DNA from: Lentinus brumalis
Taxonomy: Eukaryota; Basidiomycota; Agaricomycetes; Polyporales; Polyporaceae
Length of the DNA: 64,000 nucleotides
NCBI GenBank assembly: GCA_001792895.1
Contig: MARA01000001.1
Coordinates: forward strand, 3,348,001 to 3,412,000
Direction: 5' to 3'
Under the pieces are notes generated by a model that worked only from the letters and a program-made list of their open reading frames with translations, did no database searches and was not told the DNA's origin. Numbering within the stretch: position 1 is the stretch's first letter; every line of letters begins with the position of its first letter. Below are positions 12,437-24,288 of this stretch, in pieces. A program made the translations under genes and the position numbers.

Positions 12437-13104
12437 ATGCCCTGACGTGGTCGTGCGTATAACCGATCCTCTGGAGAGATTGAGCAGCATGTACAGTATT
12501 CTGACCCTGTAACACAGCCCAACTGCAGCTTCGTCAGTCATCGGATCGTCACGGGCACTCCTCACTCGTCATTTCCCGGCGGTCGTGCGACCCAGATCGC
12601 AGGTCGAGTTATACCGAAATGGTACCATTCCATCTCGACAATTGCCCCGAGAAAGACCTTCGCAGGACTTCCTGGGGCTTCGCATATGTCATAGCACACG
12701 TGAAAGGACCATTGGTGTCCTCTGATCTGGCTCCGCTCGTCGAGCTCACAGAAAACAGAGTGCTCAGTCTCTCCGAGTCACCAACACCGGTACCCACGAC
12801 CACCCCGTCGGACGTCGCCTCGCAGTCCAGCCATCAGCGGGAAATCCAGCCACCCTTGCTTGCACGCTCGGTCTCCTCTAATCAATCACTTTAGCTACCG
12901 CCCACGGCGCCCCACGCTCATCGCGAGGTCCGAACCTTCTCGGCCGCTTCGTGTCCACCCGAAGCATCGTGGCTCGCTGACACCCTTTATACCGACGCCG
13001 TGCGCAGAGTTTCTCCTCAGTCCCTCAGTGCGGCCGTCACGAAGACGCGTAGCCGAGCAAAGCCGCTTGACCAAGAAGGGCGGGACTGCACGTGCACGAC
13101 CAAC
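12437..13104. other. Intergenic region between the tandem sirtuins
   Basis: About 670 bp holds the 3' end of sirtuin copy 1 and the promoter of copy 2. A 91-codon plus-strand ORF (12619-12894) has no recognisable domain and I do not call it. A TATA-like CTTTATAC lies about 120 bp before the copy 2 ATG. Confidence 0.45.
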
Positions 13105-14679
13105 ATGACTTTCACTTCAGTGATGGACGACAACGACGAGCTGCTGATGCTTTACGATGGGCCGACGACAATCCTCGAAGGCCGAGACATTGCTTCGGTG
13201 GCCAAGTATATGAAGTCGCCGCAATGCAAGCAGGTCTTCGTGATCCTCGGAGCAGGTGAGCTGGATGTGCCGATTCGCTTCATGCGCCTCGACATCAACT
13301 CGACATTAATGATGTTTGTAGGCGTGAGTACGGCAGCAGGCATCCCAGATTTCAGGTCTCCCAGAACGAGTAAGTATGTCCAAGTTCGATGTACTAAAGA
13401 TACATATCTAACACCGGCACCCCGTAGGATTATATGTACGCCAGCATCCCACATTCGCAGTACCATGAGCTGCGACCGATACTCACCCGCGCTGTGCAGG
13501 CGATGCTAGCGAAGCTGAACCTACCATACCCTCGAGCGGTCTTCGAACTGAACTATTTCCGCTTCCACCCAACACCCTGTAGGTCTGATCTGTCATCGCG
13601 CGACCGCCTGAGCTGACCGACCTCCGGCCGACGATGAACGCAGTCTATACACTGGCACGGGAGCTCTACCCAGGCCGCTACCGGCCAACACTGACGCACA
13701 CCTTCGTGAAGCTCCTTTCCGACCGTGACCTGCTGCACACATGTTTCACGCAGAACATCGACACCCTCGAGCGGCAGGCTGGCATTCCCGCAGAGAAGCT
13801 CGTGGAGGCGAACGGCAGCTTCGCATCGCAGCGCTGCATCGACTGCAAGAAGGAGTACGACTCCGCGCGGATGCGCGAAGCAATCGAGAAGGGCGAGATC
13901 GTCGCCTGCGACAAGGAGTCGTGCGGAGGCCTCGTCAAGCCGGACATTGTCTTCTTCGGCGAGTCGGTAAGCAGAGGCTCGAGCACAGGATCCTAGATCT
14001 GCTGACATCGATATGCACGCAGATGCCAGAATTTCTCTCCCAGTCGATCCCAAAGATCGGCAGTGCGGACCTGCTCTTCGTCATCGGCACCTCGCTGACC
14101 GTGCAGCCCTTCGCCAAGCTCGCGTCCATGGCGCCCGAGTCGTGTCCGCGGGTGCTCATCAACCTCGACTTCGCGGGGGACATCGGCACGCGCGCGGACG
14201 ACGTGCTCCTCCTGGGCAGGTGCGACACCATCGTCCGCGACCTCTGCCGCGAACTAGGCTGGGAGGAGACGCTGGACAGCGAATGGGCGAAGACCGAAAT
14301 TGCGGGCTCCGCGTCGCTCGCAGCAAGTGCCCTGCCGCCGGAGAGGGCGTACAGGACCAAGGCGCTGATGGACGCGGTGGTTCCGCATGAGCAGGTGGAG
14401 ATGGGGTCGACGTCGAACGGGACGAGCACGCCGACGGCGGCGGGGTGGCAGGATAAGCTCGATGCAGTGGACTCGCTATCGGAGAGATTGAGAGTGGCAT
14501 TGGAGTGCTCGGAGAAAGTAGTCCCGCTGTTGGAAGAGGCGGCGATTACGTTCCCCGCGCGCACGCTGAGTTCGGAGGAAATCCTGTTTGCGTCGGGTGC
14601 CGTGGATGACTCGCCGTCTATGGAGGAGCCCCCTCACATAGTCACTCCGCCTGCCATAGTATTGGAGGGAAAGTCATGA
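13105..14679 (+). CDS. Class I sirtuin paralogue, copy 2, catalytic His replaced
   Basis: A tandem paralogue of the upstream sirtuin: 421 aa in six exons, 13105-13255, 13322-13369, 13428-13435, 13500-13578, 13644-13966, 14023-14679. Exon lengths 48, 8 and 79 nt match copy 1 exactly, including the 8-nt microexon. The fold motifs are kept (LGAGVSTAAGIPDFRSP, TQNIDTLERQAG, KPDIVFFGES, VIGTSLTVQPF). However, the invariant catalytic histidine in EAHG is Asn here (EANGSF, codon AAC near 13811), and the second zinc pair is spaced CX4C (CDKESC) instead of CX2C. Loss of this His abolishes deacetylase activity in known sirtuins, so copy 2 may be a pseudo-enzyme or have another role. The reading frame is fully open, so it is not an obvious pseudogene. 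Confidence 0.9.
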
Positions 14680-14865
14680 GGTTCTTTGGTATATAGGATC
14701 GGGACTTGGATCATCTTTCGTTCGTGAACATGTTTACCCCGACTATCTGGTTTCTTAGCATGGCTCTGTGTAACGTACATCATCATTGTCTCCTCTATGG
14801 TCATACACCTCTATGAAAGTATTCGTTCGGTAGTCCGCGATCGCCTTGGAGGAGGAAAGAGGTCC

Positions 14866-16106
14866 TCACCCGAAGATATGTGCCCGTAGAAACTCCATCG
14901 CCTCATCAAACAACCCTCCGACAGCTCCAAATTCCTCCTCTGCATCGGGCTCGTAGTCGAAAGAGTGCTCCTTGCCCACCACGATCCTGAGCTCGACATG
15001 GACTCCGGCGTCCCGCAGGAGTCTGTGCATATTCTTGGACTCTCGGGTCCACACCGCAGAGTCGGCGGAACCGTGAAGGAGGAGCGTGGGCGGGAAAGAG
15101 GAGACGTCAGCGAACTGGGGAAAGAGATGTAGATGCTCTGCTGGGATCGCGCCACGATATTGCTCGGCGGGGGCGTCCAAGGAGTCGGGGTCCTCTGCGA
15201 GCAGTCCGTCCTGTGAGAGTAGATCGCGTAGGGTAGCACTCAAGCTGGGTGTATGCGAGCCGGTGAAGTAGTCTAGGTAGGTGCCAGTCTGCAGGTAGAG
15301 TCGACCGAGAAGCATTCTAGGATTAGCGGGAAAGTTGGGTATGTGGTATGTAGACGGATGATAAGCCAGAGGAGAATCGTTGACGATGGGGGACGTGAGG
15401 CATGCAGGATAGAGGAACTCAACGAAGGCTTGAGGGTCCAGGATCTCGCGTCCTCGGAGGAAAGGGGAGGTCTTATGCGCGAGGTACATCCAGGTCTTGA
15501 CATTATGAGTATGTGATCGCCGAAACGGATGAACATCAGACTCACTAACATGTCACCGCCCATCCCGTAGAGTGACAGAGCGACCTTCGGCTTTGGGGAC
15601 GCGTACAAAGCTGCGTAGTATACGCACATACTGCCCGCGCTGCTCCCCGCGACGGCCAGCGCACTGGTATCAATCTCGAAGGCAGGACTCCCGTCCGCCA
15701 TGCATGCTTCGCGGATCCTTTGATTCACCTCGAGCTCCAGAAAACGGAAGAGATCCTGGACATCGTTTAGAATGTCGCGGCCAGTAGCAGGTGCCAACAG
15801 GGTGTAATCGGCCGATATAAAGGCCATTCCGGACGATGTTACACGTCCTGGATTGGTTCAGGATAAGCTCATGTACCGGGCTTGGGAAGGAGGGACGGGG
15901 TAAGACGCACTGTGCAGCCAGCTGGGGAACCAGCTCCGTCTGTTGCCGACCGTGAGGGAACCACCATGGAAGTAAACCACCGCTGGAATCGCCAGAGTAC
16001 CGATGTCCGCAGGAGTGATCGAAGGCGGATAGATGTCGACGTGAACGGGCTGGTTGTTAGCGTCGCGTTTGTAAACGAACGTCAGGCAACTCGGAGGGCT
16101 CTGCAT
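14866..16106 (-). CDS. Alpha/beta-hydrolase fold esterase/lipase-like protein
   Basis: Three exons on the minus strand, 16106-15911, 15847-15546 and 15495-14866, give 375 aa. The oxyanion HGG (VVYFHGGSLTVGN), nucleophile elbow GSSAGS, acid in LLLHGSADSAV and histidine in GKEHSFD form a complete alpha/beta-hydrolase catalytic set of the hormone-sensitive-lipase/arylacetamide-deacetylase type. The start is uncertain: the first in-frame ATG is at 16106, but a strong acceptor (TTTTTTCCTAG) just upstream could mean an additional 5' exon or a 5' UTR intron. No signal peptide is evident. The substrate cannot be inferred. It is transcribed divergently from APC2. Confidence 0.85.
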
Positions 16107-16366
16107 CCCGCACGATTCTAGGAAAAAACGGCCACAGAGTGTACTCAAGTTTCAAGCCGTCTATCAAACAAGTACAGGAAACTAGCGGTAGCTTTCAGAA
16201 AGCGCAGAGATCAAGAGAGATGTCCGAGGTCGTGGTGGGAGGAGAACGGGCGCCTTGCTATATGTCTACGCGCCCGCGACGCGACGCGACGCGTTCGCTC
16301 AGCCACTAACCACGATCACCTACTAGGTTCGATAGTCCAGCCGCACTGCTGTACTTCAGTCGTGCA
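16107..16366. promoter_or_regulatory. Bidirectional promoter hydrolase/APC2 with MCB element
   Basis: The 260-bp head-to-head interval contains a short (GCGAC)n run ending in ACGCGT at 16289-16294, the core of the MluI cell-cycle box bound by fungal MBF. It lies 73 bp before the APC2 ATG. Cell-cycle control is an inference from the site and the gene. Confidence 0.4.
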
Positions 16367-19300
16367 ATGGCAGCCAATGTGCTTGTGAAACAAGTCCAGG
16401 CCAAGTGGAACAACTCGTTCGCCCGCCTCAACAGAGCGGAACCGGGGATCACTGGGCTGCTTGCGTTCAGCGAGGTCTGCCACCCGTGTTCGTCTACTTA
16501 GTCCGAACTATCACTCATAGTTCCTGGTCACTGACTTCCGTAGGCATGGAGAATTGCAACGGACTTCCTATACCCTCGAGACCTGAATGATCCTACTCCC
16601 CGTAAGGAATACAGTGCGTCCACTAATGCCGTGTGGACGGTGGTTCAATGCTGAGTGGTGTGCCAGGCATGCAGGAAGTGCGGGCCTCCTTTGAGTTCCT
16701 GAGCAGGGCAAAAATGCTCCCTCTCTTGATGGAGAACTTTCTTGGTGAGTGGTGAACCTCGGAGCCACGAGGGCATACCTCTTACTCCACCTCCCAGAGG
16801 ACATGCGAAAGCAACAGCACCTCATTGAGCGTGATATCAACAAGTATATGGCTGAGTTCGAGGTGCGTCCAGCTGTAGTCTCAGGAATCGCCGCTGACGA
16901 CGAGGAAGGACAGGCGGCGGATACCCCGGACCACATCGCAAGGATGATTTTCCGGCTCGAGAAGTGGTACAAGGAATGGTCGCCAATCCCAGAGTAAGCC
17001 CTGCCAGATACTATCCGCTGACGCTGTTTCTGACCTTTCCCGCAGACTAGGGTCAATCCTCCTCTCCGCGTACACATTGGCGTTCCACACCCATCTCTAC
17101 TCCTCCTTCCCGCCGTCCTTCTCGCGCGGCTTCAAGCAGCTCATTGCATCCTCGTTCTCGTTCGTGAACGCACCTTGCCCGCAGTGGGCGGTGCCCCCGG
17201 AACCTCATCCGCCGCTCCCCCCAGGCCCAGCTCGCCAAGACGTCTTCCTATGGTCCGCTTGCGAGACCCTTGGGCTGTTGGACCGGTACGAGTCACTTAT
17301 CGCCAGCGTCTGCTACGAGTACATCGAAGCACACGTCATGGAGACGTGTGCGAAGAGGTGGCAGGAGTCGACGTTGACGTACTTGAGGGAATGGATGACA
17401 GACAGGGTCGTCCCATGGATGGTAATGCCATATGCGAGAGGGGCACGGAGTGGTGAGCAAAATTCGCTAATACTGCTGTTTGCCAGCGTGCACACCGTAT
17501 GATGCCCTCCACCTATACAGCGGACGAAGCGCGCCAAATGCTACAGGGCGTCGGTTCGAGGTTCGATTACCACATGTGCAAGACGCTGTGCGACCTGCGG
17601 TACGTACTGCCACTGGCAGAAATCGGAACTTGATGATTCGGGCATCAACTTATCCTCCCGCTTCAGATTACAAGAGTTGTTTGACATTATCGTCGACTAT
17701 CCTGATTCCATGCCAGCACTGCAAGATCTGAAAGTAGGGAGCGATTGACAGGATGCGCAGAGCTCGCCTGATCGTTTATGTAGGAATGTCTCAGCCGTGT
17801 GGACCAGCGCAACGAACTGGTGAAAAGCTTACGCAGAGCGTAAGCACCCTCTCCCATGCTCGGGAGTGATGTTCCTGATGAGCTGTGCAGTAACAGGAAG
17901 CGACTCTTGCACCCGGGAGCTGACACGAACTCCATCATTGACCAATACAAGAACACCATGAATGCTCTGCGGTTCTTGGATCCACCGGGCGTGCTGCTAT
18001 ACAAAGTGGCGGATCCGATCCGTAGATATCTGAGGTGAGCTCGTCGCTGACACCCGTCATGGCATGCGTCCTCATGGTGTGCAGAGAACGTCCTGACACC
18101 ATCCGGTCCATCGTGACTTATCTCGTCGGGGACGGCGAGGGCGGAGAGGGACTCGGGAACGAAAATGAGAACGAGCCCATACAGCCACTACAACAACGAC
18201 AAGCAGACGACTATAACGATCCGAACTGGGAACCTGAGCCGATCGACGCGGGACCAGGTGCGTCCCCCGCGCGCGCGAACCACAACGGGGGCTGATGCTT
18301 GATTCTGCAGATTTCCGTACGAACAAGCCTACGGACGTCATCAGTACACTGGTCAGTATCTACGACTCCAAGGATCTCTTCGTCAAGGAGCTGCAAGTGC
18401 TGCTCGCTCAACGACTGCTCGCTGTCACGGACGGCAACTACGAGAAGGAGGTGCGTGGTCATGAAAGGAGGCAAGTGTCGCGGTCTTTGACCGTTGGGCT
18501 GCAGCGCCGGAACATCGAGATTTTGAAGATTCGGTTCGGAGAGGCCGCATTGCAAGTGTGCGAGGTCATGTTGCGGGATATGACCGACTCGAGGCGGATC
18601 GACCAGCATATACAAGCCCAGAAGCAGGTAAGCTTCCGTTGTCGATCGCTGTCGAAATGTGTTCTCACTGCTGCGCTAGATGCCTCTTCATCCTACTATC
18701 GTTTCACGGCACTTCTGGCCGCCACTGCAAACGAGCATGTTCAACATGCCGGGGCAATTCAAGGAGTGCGTCTCGCACTTATCTTGTCATATCGCCAGAC
18801 TCATGGAGGTATGTCTAGGATTCAAGAAGCATACGCGAAGGAGTTCCATCTCTTCAAGCCGGACAAGAAGCTACACTGGCTACCTCACCTCGGAACTATC
18901 AGTCTGGATATCGAGCTGCAGGACCGCACCGTCTCAGCAGAGGTGCCACCACTCGAAGCCGCTATCATCGAGCATTTCTCGACCAAAGGTACATATCCAT
19001 CGCGCTCAGTCCGTTTGGATGCTGGCTCAGGAAAATGTGGTAGATACGTGGGACGTCGCGGATCTCGCGACAGAGATGAAGATCGAGAGGGCAGCCGCTC
19101 TCAAGGCAGTCCTGACGTGGGTCGACCTTGGTGTGCTCAAGGAGGAAGACACAGGACTGTACAAGCTTCTCGAGGTTGCGGAGGAAGCGTCGTCAAGCTC
19201 AAACCCCGTCGCCAGGCAAGGTAGGTCCATGAAGGCGTTGATTACTGTTTTAGACGAGTGTGTGTCTGATGGATAATGACCTTCTTCCTTAGCCGCCATG

Positions 19301-19615
19301 GAGGACACCTCGTCAGTCTTGACCGTCCAACAGCAGGAGCAGGAGCAGATGAAGGTATACTGGAAGGTACGTCCTCGTGCACGGCTCGCATGCTATAGAT
19401 CGCCGACTCATTGACGACGTTGCGAATGCTTCCCCAAGTTCATCGAGGGAATGCTCACGAACCTCGGATCGCTCAGTCTGGCAAGGATACAGAGCATGCT
19501 CAAGTTGGCTCCTGGGTACGACAGGACTATCGAACAACTGGCCGACTTTATGGAAGCTGCACGACGGGAAGGGCATGTGACAGTCAGGGATGGGGTATGG
19601 AGGCTCCAGCAGTGA
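16367..19615 (+). CDS. APC2: Anaphase-promoting complex subunit 2 (cullin family)
   Basis: The cullin scaffold subunit of the APC/C ubiquitin ligase, 775 aa in 17 exons: 16367-16474, 16544-16613, 16667-16744, 16798-16993, 17046-17421, 17487-17599, 17667-17733, 17784-17839, 17891-18034, 18085-18257, 18311-18450, 18505-18627, 18680-18765, 18819-18988, 19044-19220, 19293-19366, 19439-19615. Exon sum is 2328 nt. The cullin-homology region is clear: KDLFVKELQVLLAQRLL, EILKIRFGEAALQVCEVMLR followed by DMTDSRRI, PTIVSRHFWPPLQ, KEFHLFKPDKKLHWLPHLG, VPPLEAAIIEHFS. The C-terminal winged-helix motif (GMLTNLGSLSLARIQSMLKL) ends at the TGA. Length fits APC2. The protein would recruit the RING subunit APC11 and work in mitotic cyclin and securin degradation. 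It ends 82 bp from the convergent kinase gene. Confidence 0.95.
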
Positions 19616-19697
19616 TCGATTCTCGAAACCCGGAAGGGCGATGTCTGGCTATGATGCAGATATGTTATCACGGACCAAGTACTAGTACATGGAACTG

Positions 19698-21211
19698 TCA
19701 TTCACACGCAAGAAGCCAGGCGTCCTTCAGGAGCTCCTGCGCACTGAAGCGATCTTCCGGCTTCCATGCCACCATCTTCCGCACGAAATTCAGAAATCGA
19801 GCTTTGTTCTCTCCTTCCAACACTTCTTCTGACAGCTCGAGGCTATCGTCGGGCAAGTTGGTTGCACCGATCCAGTTCCCTGGAGCAATGACGTTGGAGT
19901 CAATCCATGCACCCAACTGCGTAACGATGTTACTCTCACCTTGTGCGTCAAAATACTTCCAAGCCTCACCGTTTTCACTACGCTTGAGGAAGTTGACAGG
20001 GGGTGGACCCAGTAGAGAAACCATGTGCGCGATGTGGTACCGATCGTGCGCTTCATCCTCCGGTCCACCAGTGACCTTGAACATATTCTTGCCCTGGAAC
20101 ATATTCCAAATCTACGAGACGTAGCGAGTAAGCAAGCAATCAGAGCTCGAGTGTGCAAGGCGCGCGCCTCCTCGTACCATCACGCCGACGGACCAGATGT
20201 CCACCTTCTCATTCCATGGCATGCCAAGTATGACCTCTGGCGCACGATATTGCTCGGGCTGGATGAGGCCCGTGTACGTTGTACGTCCGATGCGCGCTTC
20301 GCCGAAATCGCAGAGATACGGTGGACCGTATTGCTTGGGCTCAATGGGCCTAGACAAGTAGATGACGCGGTCGCCATCTATTTTCCGCGCTACTGGGCTG
20401 GTTTGTTCACCCTCTTCGTACGCTTGGAGCGCCTCGGTATCATCCAGAGAGAGAAGAATATTTTTCTCTTGGATATCTGAGACACACATGAATATGATGA
20501 GATATACGATGAGGGTAAGAGGAGGTGAGACAAACCGGCGTGGATGAGCTTCGCCTCGCTGTGCAAGTAGTCAAGTGCAAGGAGGATGTGGTACAAGATA
20601 TCCTTGAGCAGCCACTGAGACAACCGCCGCCCCTCCCGAAATGCCCAGATCGACTCCGCCATTGGTTTGAACACGAGACATTGGAAGGATCGCGACGGCA
20701 CGTCATTGGAAGTAAGCTCGAAGCGGTCGAGCAAGGTGCGAATAAACTGCCGTCCGGCGTGCTTCGTCTTCGGCAGGTTGTTGAGGTGTTCGAGAGCCGC
20801 AAGCTCGCGCTTGATCGGGATGGCATTGCGTGAGCAGACTTTGACTGCTACGTGGCAATGTCCCCTGTTGTCGTGATGTTCAGGACGGAAAGGCAGCAAG
20901 CAGTACGTGTAGGAGCATACTCACACAAGGTCGCGGCAGAGCCAAACAGTGGAATATCCTCCATAGCCAAGTTTCCCGACCACCTGGTACCGCGACTGGA
21001 ACACCTCCCCTATGCGTATATGATAAAAGTCCTTGGGGTCATACCAGGGCACCCTCTCTTCTTCAATAAGCTGTGATGGAGGTTCAACTACTGGAAATGT
21101 GGCTGTAGAGAGCAGGTGACGAGGCAAATGCGATCTGAGTTGCTTGTTGGTGAAAGCACTTGCACCGAACCTGCGCAGCGGTACATAGTGGAACATTGAT
21201 CGGGACAACAT
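19698..21211 (-). CDS. SRPK-like serine/threonine protein kinase
   Basis: Four exons, 21211-20925, 20864-20536, 20476-20178 and 20111-19698, give 442 aa. The SRPK signature is plain: [36 protein letters not shown]-binding Lys in HVAVKVC, DFG in [12 protein letters not shown]-like YRAPEVILG, and [13 protein letters not shown]. The catalytic loop reads [11 protein letters not shown], with Gln where most kinases and canonical SRPKs have Lys. The long spacer that splits the lobes in yeast and animal SRPKs is absent. The N-terminus ([17 protein letters not shown]) is basic and could be mitochondrial or disordered; an ATG six codons in is an alternative start. The role may be SR-protein phosphorylation, but compact SRPK-like kinases are expanded in these fungi and substrates are unknown. 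Confidence 0.88.
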
Positions 21212-21242
21212 TGACGATCAAAAAGAGATAGCGACACCTGCA

Positions 21243-21327
21243 TGCCTCCTGGCTGGATTGAACAACCGACCTCACCATGTTTCGTCATTAATACGAGTGG
21301 CGCGCTCTACCACTGAGCTAAGAAGGC
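21243..21327 (-). tRNA. tRNA-Thr (anticodon CGU) with 13-nt intron
   Basis: The reverse strand folds as a complete cloverleaf: acceptor GCCTTCT/AGGAGGC, D arm GCTC..GAGC with AGTGGTA loop, anticodon stem CGCCA/TGGTG, T arm GGTTG/CAGCC around TTCAATC, discriminator A. The anticodon loop is CTCGTA-A, interrupted after position 37 by TTAATGACGAAAC, the canonical site of nuclear tRNA introns. The anticodon CGU reads ACG threonine codons. The 5' end is at 21327. The gene lies on the same strand as the kinase, 31 bp upstream of its ATG. Confidence 0.93.
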
Positions 21328-22053
21328 TTATACCTTGACTTCTGCCGCCATATATAGTAGTACTGTTACTGTAGTAACGGATTCATCCGCTGTAGCAGGC
21401 TGTTGCACGAAGCGTCCCTGGCCGTCCTCTCTGCACGTCCATAGGCCCGTCACTCAAGTACAGTATGTAAGGAGGCCCTTAGCAGCTAGATAGACCGCGA
21501 ATGCGACCCCCTTGTTCGCATTCTCCGGACTGGCACAGTCGTCTCAAAGCACTCATGAGCATGGTAGGCTGCCACCTGCCACCTGCCACAAGCTGCTGTG
21601 CTCGCTCCTCCATCACTAGAGTCGAAAAGCACGTCCAGCGATTGCAGTTCCTCACGATCTACGAGACATACTGACCTAGTTGATCATCCAGGGCGCAGCC
21701 AATTTCCTACAACCTCTCCGCGCTCTTGGAAAGTGTCAGAGCCAAGTGTCCTGCATTTGGCGAAGCTATGGAACGGCATCAGAGGACAAGTCTCCGATGG
21801 TGACGACCCAGTCATGTGGCGAACGTGTCCATGCTAACTACATACCCCGCTTGCATCATTGCTTTTCCTCCGGCAGCGTCGCCATATAAACGGGGTCATG
21901 GCTTCCCAAGCCCGTGCTTCTTCCCCATCTCATACTGTCATAACTTATCCGTTGACAGCCGTCAACGTCTTCTCGAAGACGAGCGCGCTGTCTTCATCCT
22001 AATTCATACGGCTCCTCTCCCAGGGCCAGTCTCCAGTGTCCTTTTGAACCACC
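21328..22053. other. Intergenic region upstream of the DUF2235 gene
   Basis: About 725 bp with no supported gene. It contains the 5' flank of the tRNA gene and the promoter and 5' UTR of the DUF2235 gene. A TATA-like CATATAAAC lies about 170 bp before the ATG at 22054. Confidence 0.45.
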
Positions 22054-24288
22054 ATGGCTTCAGCATCTACCACTCCCCCCGTCTCGACAAACCAGCCAAT
22101 GTCTGGCAACACCCCGGAGCAGACACCGCGTACCCTTATCCTCTGCTTTGACGGCACCTCCAACCAGTTCGATGGCGATGTGAGTCCTTCTGAACTGTAA
22201 ACGAGCCTACATACTCCCGCATTCACTGACACACTTGCCGAGCAGAACACGAACGTAGTCAAGTTCTACTCCTTGCTTAAGAAGGACGAAGACTTCGACC
22301 AGCAGCTCTGCTACTACCAGGTGGGTCGAGGGCATCGCGTGCCGTCCGAGGACGGGATGCCTGCACTCTGCATAGTCCGGAACCAGTAGCTCCTAACGTG
22401 GGCGTGTGATCGCCTTCTCCGCAGCCTGGAATAGGCACGTACTTCAATCCCGGGGTCGTCTCTCCGGTCTTCCAGTGGTGTGCGAAGATTCTTGACGAAG
22501 CTTTCGCATGGTCCGTGTGCCGTTCTCTGATGCGATGCTCACCATACTGATCCAATTGCAGGTATCTCGACGAGCACGTTCGTGGAGGCTACCAGTTCTT
22601 GATGCAGAACTACGTGCCCGGCGACAAAATATGCATTTTCGGTACGCATCTTGCCCTTGGGTGCGTGACGTATGCACTAAACGTTTCATTGAAGGGTTCT
22701 CGCGCGGAGCCTATACTGCGAGAGCCTTGGCAGGGATGCTTCACAAGGTACGCACGTCATGGGCTGGTTTAGTTGGCGGGCAGTCTGCCATCCAAATGGC
22801 CGTCTCTCAAACTCTGATTCAAAATGACCTCTTCACAGATTGGACTGCTGCCCAGAGACAATCCAGAGCAGGTCCCGTTCGCGTACAAACTCTACAAGAA
22901 AACAGACGACGAGAGTCTCGCGCTTGCTGCGGGCTTCAAGCAGACATTCTGCCGGAACGTACTGATCGAGTTCGTCGGCGTTTGGTGAGAAAGAGATATC
23001 CTTCCGTGGGATGGCAGAGGCTCACAGACTGAACAGGGAGACAGTCTCGAGCGTCGGCGTGATCATGGGGCGGACGCTTCCCTTCGTCACCGGGAACACG
23101 ACCATCAAGACATTCCGACACGCCCTCGCCCTGGATGAGGTATGCGCATCTCTTTATATCACCACCGGTGTCATTGCTGACAGGGTTGACAGCACCGCGT
23201 CAAGTTCCTGCCCAACCTCTACCACAGAGACACCCCGGAGCAGTCAGCCGCCAAAACGCCTGCCGTGCAGGCAGATGACCTGGGTACTCGCACCACCGCA
23301 GAAGCAATAGCAAAGGGGAACACTGCGGTCAAGCGTCCGACCGCAGCAGTACGGAGGCAGAAATCGCTCGGTTCGTGGATGCGCAGATGGCCATCAAAGA
23401 ATCGGCAGGATCCGGCTACGATGCCGATGCCCAAGGTCAAGCAGGAGAACGTCGACCTCGAAGCAGGCGGCAACACGGAGTCCTCGAGCGCGTCGACCTC
23501 TTCAAGCGCTTCGGGCGGGCCAGGCGATGTGATCGCTGGAGGCACGGACGTGCTGGAGGTCTGGTTCGTTGGGTGTCATAGCGGTCAGTACTGGTGCCAC
23601 AGGTTTACTGTCGAAATTGCTGAAGCATCCTCACAGACGTCGGAGGAGGTTCCGTCACCGACGACACGAAGATCAGCCTCTCGGACATCACCCTGCGCTG
23701 GATGGTTCGGGAGGTTGTTCTGGCACAGTGTGGTGTCTCGTTCGACCAGGCTGCCCTGGTGCGCGCGAACATTCCTGATGCTATATTCACGGGTGTAGGA
23801 ATGCCGCTGCCCAAGAATGCGGCGACCACTCGGGACGGTGCAACTCACCCCGCCAAGAACGTCAGCCTTCCTTCTCAAAGCGTTCCTGCAAACGGAGGAA
23901 CGGTCCTCGCCGACCCGGTGGATGGCTCGGGTTCAGGATCCACCAGCGACCCGCTTGATGTGGACGTAGCTGCGCTTCAGCCGATACATGATGAACTGCA
24001 GTTGAAGAAGGCCTGGTGGCTACTCGAGATCCTCCCGCTCTCGTATCAGTATCAGGACGCGAGCGGGAAGTCGGTCAGGAAGTGGTGGTACGTCGAGTCC
24101 CGTCCCCCGTTTCTGTCCTGATGGGTTTTGATTCTCCTCTTGGCAGGATACATCTCGGACGTGGACGAGAGATCCCGGACATCAAGCCGAAGTTCCATGT
24201 GACGGTCAAGGAGCGCATGCAAGACCAGGACTTGAAGTATACTCCCCGCGCGAAGTGGACGACCGGCACGGAGACGTACGTGGAGTGA
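22054..24288 (+). CDS. DUF2235 (T6SS phospholipase-like) alpha/beta-hydrolase protein
   Basis: Ten exons, 22054-22179, 22246-22320, 22425-22510, 22562-22641, 22695-22747, 22839-22984, 23037-23139, 23193-23583, 23637-24087 and 24147-24288, give 550 aa. Characteristic DUF2235 elements appear in order: TLILCFDGTSNQFDGD, TNVVKFYSLL, YQPGIGTYF, the GxSxG nucleophile in IFGFSRGAYTARALAGM, FVGVWETVSSVG, and the catalytic-type Asp/His region VWFVGCHSDVGGGSV. A low-complexity linker of about 90 residues rich in Ser, Pro and Lys separates the last two. The fold is a predicted hydrolase related to bacterial type VI phospholipase effectors; fungal substrates are unknown. No signal peptide is seen. All intron phases agree. 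Confidence 0.92.

Noticed and set aside
12619..12894. 91-codon ORF between the sirtuins
   Set aside because: ATG-led but lacks recognisable motifs and lies in the promoter region of copy 2; support is too weak.
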